From contig NZ_JAAMQZ010000022.1 of NCBI RefSeq assembly GCF_013522825.1, positions 1 to 64,000 on the forward strand: a stretch of DNA of 64,000 bases, in the 5' to 3' direction. The DNA is from Stutzerimonas stutzeri (GTDB lineage: Bacteria > Pseudomonadota > Gammaproteobacteria > Pseudomonadales > Pseudomonadaceae). Shown in pieces: positions 60,505 through 64,000 of the stretch. The stretch's first letter is position 1, and each line of letters starts with the position of its first letter. Made by a program: the position numbers and the translations under genes. The notes beneath the pieces are model-generated. The model had not been told where the DNA came from. It saw only the letters and a program-made list of their open reading frames with translations, and did no database searches.

Positions 60505-61275
60505 ATGACCGATCCTCGCAAAGAGCATGACGCAGAACCCACCACCCACTTCGGCTACAAGAACGTGGCGGAGAGCGAAAAAGCGCACAAGGTGGCCGAG
60601 GTTTTCCATTCCGTAGCCGCCAAGTACGACCTGATGAACGACCTGATGTCCGGCGGCGTGCATCGCCTCTGGAAGCGTTTCACCATCGAGTTGTCGGGCG
60701 TGCGGCACGGCAACCGCGTGCTGGACATCGCTGGCGGCACCGGCGATCTGGCGCGCCAGTTCTCGCGCATCGTCGGTCCCACCGGCGAAGTGGTGCTGGC
60801 CGACATCAACGCCTCGATGCTCAGGGTCGGTCGCGACAAGCTGCTGGACAAGGGCGTGGCGGGCAACATCAGCTTCGTCCAGGCCGACGCCGAGAAGCTG
60901 CCCTTCCCGGACAATCACTTCGACGTGGTCACCATCGCCTTCGGTCTGCGCAACGTCACCCACAAGGAAGATGCCATCGCCTCGATGCTGCGGGTGCTCA
61001 AGCCGGGCGGACGGCTGCTGGTGCTGGAATTCTCCAAGCCCACCAATCCGCTGTTCTCCAAGGCCTACGATGCCTACTCGTTCAGCCTGCTGCCGATGAT
61101 GGGCAAGCTGATCACCAACGATGCCGACAGCTACCGCTACCTGGCCGAGTCGATCCGCATGCACCCGGACCAGGAAACCCTCAAGGGCATGATGGCCGAC
61201 GCCGGTTTCGAGCGCGTGACCTATCACAACATGACCGGCGGCATCGTCGCCCTGCATCGCGGCATCAAGCCCTGA
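60505..61275 (+). CDS. ubiE: Ubiquinone/menaquinone C-methyltransferase UbiE
   Basis: SAM-dependent C-methylation in ubiquinone synthesis. The 256-aa protein has the conserved N-terminal [21 protein letters not shown], the SAM motif [12 protein letters not shown] (~72-83), [16 protein letters not shown] and [12 protein letters not shown] at the end. The ATG at 60505 is the family start. Its stop overlaps the ubiJ ATG by one base (TGATG). Confidence 0.97.
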   Translation: MTDPRKEHDAEPTTHFGYKNVAESEKAHKVAEVFHSVAAKYDLMNDLMSGGVHRLWKRFTIELSGVRHGNRVLDIAGGTGDLARQFSRIVGPTGEVVLADINASMLRVGRDKLLDKGVAGNISFVQADAEKLPFPDNHFDVVTIAFGLRNVTHKEDAIASMLRVLKPGGRLLVLEFSKPTNPLFSKAYDAYSFSLLPMMGKLITNDADSYRYLAESIRMHPDQETLKGMMADAGFERVTYHNMTGGIVALHRGIKP

Positions 61276-61898
61276 TGCTGCAGCTCGCCGTGCTGGCCGC
61301 AGCCGAACGCGGCATCAACCGCGTGCTGCGCCTGGATCCGACCGCCCTGCCGCGACTGGCGCGGCTGAGCGGTCGCGTCATCGAGATCGACTGCACGGTG
61401 CCGGCCTGGCGCCTGTTCGTACTGGCCGATGACGAAGGCCTGCGGCTGGCGACCGACTGGGGCAGCGACGCCGATTGCCGCCTGCGCGCGCCGGCAGCCA
61501 GCCTGGCGCGTCTGGCCGCGAGCCGCAACAAGACCGCCGTGCTGCACGACCCGGAAGTCGAGATCGACGGCGACAGCGCCCTGCTGATGCACCTTGCCGA
61601 AGTGCTGCAGGATCTGGAACTGGACTGGGAATACGAAGTGTCGCGCTGGCTCGGACCGGTCGCCAGCCAGTTTCTCAGCAGCAGCCTGCGCGGGCCGCTC
61701 GCCTGGGCCAGGCAAAGCGGCGACAGCCTGCGCCTGAACCTGGCCGATTATCTCAACGAGGAATCCCGTACCCTGGTCGGCGACAACGAAGCGCAAGCCC
61801 GCTTCGCCGAACTCGACCGACTCAAGCTGGCACTCGACCGCCTCGAAGCGCGGGTCGAACGCCTCACCCACTCCCTGCAACCAGATCAAGCCGAATGA
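61275..61898 (+). CDS. ubiJ: Ubiquinone biosynthesis accessory factor UbiJ
   Basis: The 207-aa protein has an N-terminal SCP2-like domain (~1-115) that binds isoprenoid lipid and a C-terminal helical coiled coil (~165-205). Its place between ubiE and ubiB with overlaps on both sides is diagnostic. Scaffold for the soluble Ubi complex. Its sequence is poorly conserved, so the call leans on context. Confidence 0.93.
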   Translation: MLQLAVLAAAERGINRVLRLDPTALPRLARLSGRVIEIDCTVPAWRLFVLADDEGLRLATDWGSDADCRLRAPAASLARLAASRNKTAVLHDPEVEIDGDSALLMHLAEVLQDLELDWEYEVSRWLGPVASQFLSSSLRGPLAWARQSGDSLRLNLADYLNEESRTLVGDNEAQARFAELDRLKLALDRLEARVERLTHSLQPDQAE

Positions 61899-63505
61899 AG
61901 CCGTTCGCCGCCATCCACCGCCTGTTCCGCATCCTGCTGGTGGTGATCCGCTACCGCCTGGACGACCTCATCCTCGATCTGCCGATGCCCTGGTGGCTGC
62001 GCGCGAGCAGCTACCTGCTGCCCTGGCGCTGGCTGCCACGGCGCTCCAGCGAACTGTCCCGCGGGGCGCGGCTGCGCCTGGCGCTGGAGGGACTGGGACC
62101 GATCTTCATCAAGTTCGGGCAGATTCTTTCCACCCGCCGCGACCTGCTGCCATTGGACATCGCCGAAGAGCTGGCGATGCTGCAGGACCGTGTACCGCCC
62201 TTCGATTCGGCCATCGCCACTGCCCTGATCGAGCGCCAGCTGGGCGCGCCGGTGGGCGAAGTGTTCGCCCGTTTCGACAGCACGCCGCTGGCCTCCGCCT
62301 CGGTGGCCCAGGTGCATGCGGCGCAACTGCGCAGCGGCGAGGAAGTGGTGGTCAAGGTGGTGCGGCCCAATCTCAAGCCGATCATCAATCAGGATCTGGC
62401 CTGGCTGTTCATGCTCGCCAGAACTGCCGAGCGCGCCTCCATCGACGCTCGCCGCCTGCATCTGGTGGAAGTGGTCGAGGATTACGCCAAGACCATCCAC
62501 GACGAGCTCGACCTGCTGCGCGAAGCCGCCAACGCCAGCCAGCTCAGACGCAATTTCCAGGACTCGCCGCTGCTCTATGTACCGCAGATCCACTGGGACT
62601 ACTGCCGCCCCCAGGTACTGGTGATGGAGCGCATCTACGGTGTGCCGGTCACTGACATGGCCAGGCTGGCCGAGCAGCGCACCGACATGAAGCAGCTGGC
62701 CGAGCGCGGCGTGGAGATCTTCTTCACCCAGGTCTTCCGCGACAGCTTCTTCCATGCCGACATGCACCCCGGCAATATCTTCGTCAGCACCCAGCAGCCG
62801 TGGAACCCGCAGTACATCGCGGTGGACTTCGGCATCGTCGGCAGCCTCACACCGGAAGACCAGGATTACCTGGCGCGTAACCTGATGGCCTTCTTCAAGC
62901 GCGACTACCGCAAGGTGGCGCAGCTGCACATCGATTCGGGCTGGGTGCCGGCGGAAACCAAGGTCAACGAGTTCGAGGCGGCGATCCGTACCGTATGCGA
63001 GCCGATCTTCGAGAAGCCGCTGAAGGACATCTCCTTCGGTCAGCTGCTGGTTCGGCTGTTCCAGGTGGCGCGGCGCTTCAACATGGAAGTGCAACCGCAG
63101 CTGGTGCTGTTGCAGAAGACCCTGCTCAACATCGAAGGCCTGGGCCGCGAGCTGTACCCCGACCTGGACCTGTGGAGCACCGGCCAGCCCTACCTGGAAC
63201 GCTGGATGCGCGAGCGCATGAGCCCCAGGCAGCTGCTGAAGAACGTGCAGGGCCAGATCGAGCAGATACCGCACCTGGCCGGCATGGCCCGCGAGCTGCT
63301 CGAACACATGTCGCAGCCGCATGCCGACAATCCCGCACCGCCCTGGCGCGAGCGCCACCATGGCTGGTCGCTGCGACTGATTGGCGCAGCGCTGCTCGCC
63401 GGTGGCGCTGTTCTGGCTGCCGGCACCGAGTCATTCGTCACCTTCGGCAGTTGGCCGGCGTGGCTGATGCTGGGAGCCGGCGCGTACATCGTCGTGCGCC
63501 GATAG
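61895..63505 (+). CDS. ubiB: Ubiquinone biosynthesis kinase-like UbiB
   Basis: Atypical kinase/ATPase of the ADCK/UbiB family for coenzyme Q synthesis. The 536-aa protein has the KxGQ motif [17 protein letters not shown] (~71-87), Ala-rich loop [14 protein letters not shown], and catalytic segments [11 protein letters not shown] (~288) and VDFGIVG. Two C-terminal TM helices (~498-535) anchor it. ATG overlaps ubiJ (ATGA, 61895-61898). Confidence 0.96.
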   Translation: MKPFAAIHRLFRILLVVIRYRLDDLILDLPMPWWLRASSYLLPWRWLPRRSSELSRGARLRLALEGLGPIFIKFGQILSTRRDLLPLDIAEELAMLQDRVPPFDSAIATALIERQLGAPVGEVFARFDSTPLASASVAQVHAAQLRSGEEVVVKVVRPNLKPIINQDLAWLFMLARTAERASIDARRLHLVEVVEDYAKTIHDELDLLREAANASQLRRNFQDSPLLYVPQIHWDYCRPQVLVMERIYGVPVTDMARLAEQRTDMKQLAERGVEIFFTQVFRDSFFHADMHPGNIFVSTQQPWNPQYIAVDFGIVGSLTPEDQDYLARNLMAFFKRDYRKVAQLHIDSGWVPAETKVNEFEAAIRTVCEPIFEKPLKDISFGQLLVRLFQVARRFNMEVQPQLVLLQKTLLNIEGLGRELYPDLDLWSTGQPYLERWMRERMSPRQLLKNVQGQIEQIPHLAGMARELLEHMSQPHADNPAPPWRERHHGWSLRLIGAALLAGGAVLAAGTESFVTFGSWPAWLMLGAGAYIVVRR

Positions 63506-63554
63506 CCATGGCCGATTCGGGCTGGCACACTTGGCGCCATCAGCGGAGAAATCG

Positions 63555-63950
63555 ATGAACTGGCTGGACGAGATCAAGTGGAGCGCCGATGGCCTGGTTC
63601 CGGCCATCGCGCAGGATTACCAAACCGGGCGCATCCTGATGATGGCCTGGATGAACCGCGAAGCGCTGACGCTGACCACGCAGGAAAACCGCGCCATCTA
63701 CTGGTCGCGCTCACGCGGCAAGCTGTGGCGCAAGGGCGAGGCGTCAGGACACATCCAGAAACTGCATGAGCTGCGCCTGGACTGCGACGCCGACGTGATC
63801 GTGCTGATGGTCGAGCAACTGGGCGGCATCGCCTGCCATACCGGTCGGGAAAGCTGCTTCTACCGGGTGTTCGAGAATGGCGAATGGAAAACCGTCGAGC
63901 CGGTCCTCAAGGACCCGCACGCCATCTATGCGGAGCACAAGCATGAGTGA
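63555..63950 (+). CDS. hisI: Phosphoribosyl-AMP cyclohydrolase
   Basis: Third step of histidine synthesis. The 131-aa protein has [10 protein letters not shown] (~29-38), [15 protein letters not shown] (~48-62), Cys in LDCDADVI (~76) and zinc Cys in [11 protein letters not shown] (~94-101). Stand-alone form, with hisE as a separate overlapping gene (63943-63950). Follows ubiB as in other Pseudomonas. Confidence 0.96.
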   Translation: MNWLDEIKWSADGLVPAIAQDYQTGRILMMAWMNREALTLTTQENRAIYWSRSRGKLWRKGEASGHIQKLHELRLDCDADVIVLMVEQLGGIACHTGRESCFYRVFENGEWKTVEPVLKDPHAIYAEHKHE

Positions 63951-64000
63951 AACCTTCGCCCGTCTGGCCGAGGTACTGGAAGCCCGCAAGGGCGCCGAAC
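63943..64000 (+). CDS. hisE: Phosphoribosyl-ATP pyrophosphatase, 5' end only
   Basis: The window ends after 19 codons ([19 protein letters not shown]). The start overlaps hisI by 8 bp. The HisE-like N-terminal helix and the conserved hisI-hisE order support the call; the rest lies outside the window. Confidence 0.85.
   Translation, partial: MSETFARLAEVLEARKGAE

Overview
This window is a chromosomal segment of a gamma-proteobacterium in the Pseudomonadaceae. Gene content, protein sequences and block-wise gene order match Pseudomonas: thyA-lgt-(TSUP)-ptsP-rppH-ilvA-rpiA-D2HGDH-serA; oprH-phoP-phoQ; typA-thiI-glnA-ntrBC-trmL; hslVU-DUF971-ubiEJB-hisIE. The blocks are joined differently from P. 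aeruginosa, so a P. stutzeri/P. mendocina-type relative is more likely; this is inference. By eye the core is GC-rich (mid-60s %), while roughly the first 8.5 kb is clearly more AT-rich and looks acquired.

Region 1 (1-8551) is the right-hand part of a genomic island whose left end lies outside the window. It holds, from the left: an IS21-like terminus with five 23-bp repeats that truncates an ACR3/BASS-type permease; a divergent MerR-family metal regulator with a MerR-style 19-bp-spacer promoter; and a leftward five-gene operon. That operon encodes three tyrosine-recombinase-like proteins (415, 782 and 689 aa), a 168-aa HTH/coiled-coil protein and a complete thymidylate synthase. Each gene overlaps the next by exactly 4 bp. 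The island is inserted inside the resident thyA after codon ~172, leaving a catalytically dead stub. The island therefore seems to destroy thyA and bring a replacement, translationally coupled to its own mobility genes. This is the most interesting system in the window.

Region 2 (8551-24 kb) is core: lgt, a TSUP transporter, an NRDE protein, ptsP (nitrogen PTS EI), rppH, a HAD hydrolase, ilvA, rpiA, two tandem SdiA-regulated-type proteins, a FAH-family hydrolase, and the divergent pair D-2-hydroxyglutarate dehydrogenase/serA.

Region 3 (24-31.9 kb) holds two small exported low-complexity proteins, a LuxR-type regulator, oprH-phoP-phoQ with a phased array of PhoP boxes, a SnoaL-like protein, a Cache-type chemoreceptor and an XRE regulator.

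Region 4 (31.9-38.7 kb) is an eight-gene overlapping Mrp/Mnh-type cation/proton antiporter operon of unusual composition (E-F-G-[DUF4040+B]-C-D-D'-ND5-like). Region 5 (38.9-43.7 kb) has DUF1028, DUF1456 and DUF5610 proteins and a chemoreceptor with a C-terminal sensor-like domain.

Region 6 (43.9-54.3 kb) carries typA, thiI, glnA under a sigma-54 promoter with an NtrC site, two DUF4124 envelope proteins, ntrBC, a membrane protein and trmL. Region 7 (54.3-64 kb) holds a YdeP-type molybdopterin oxidoreductase, hslVU, DUF971, an alpha/beta hydrolase, ubiEJB, hisI and the start of hisE. The PHA-synthesis cluster that sits between DUF971 and ubiE in many Pseudomonas is absent. Palindromic intergenic repeats, including 58-59-bp double-hairpin units, are scattered through the core. 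No tRNA, rRNA or CRISPR array was seen.
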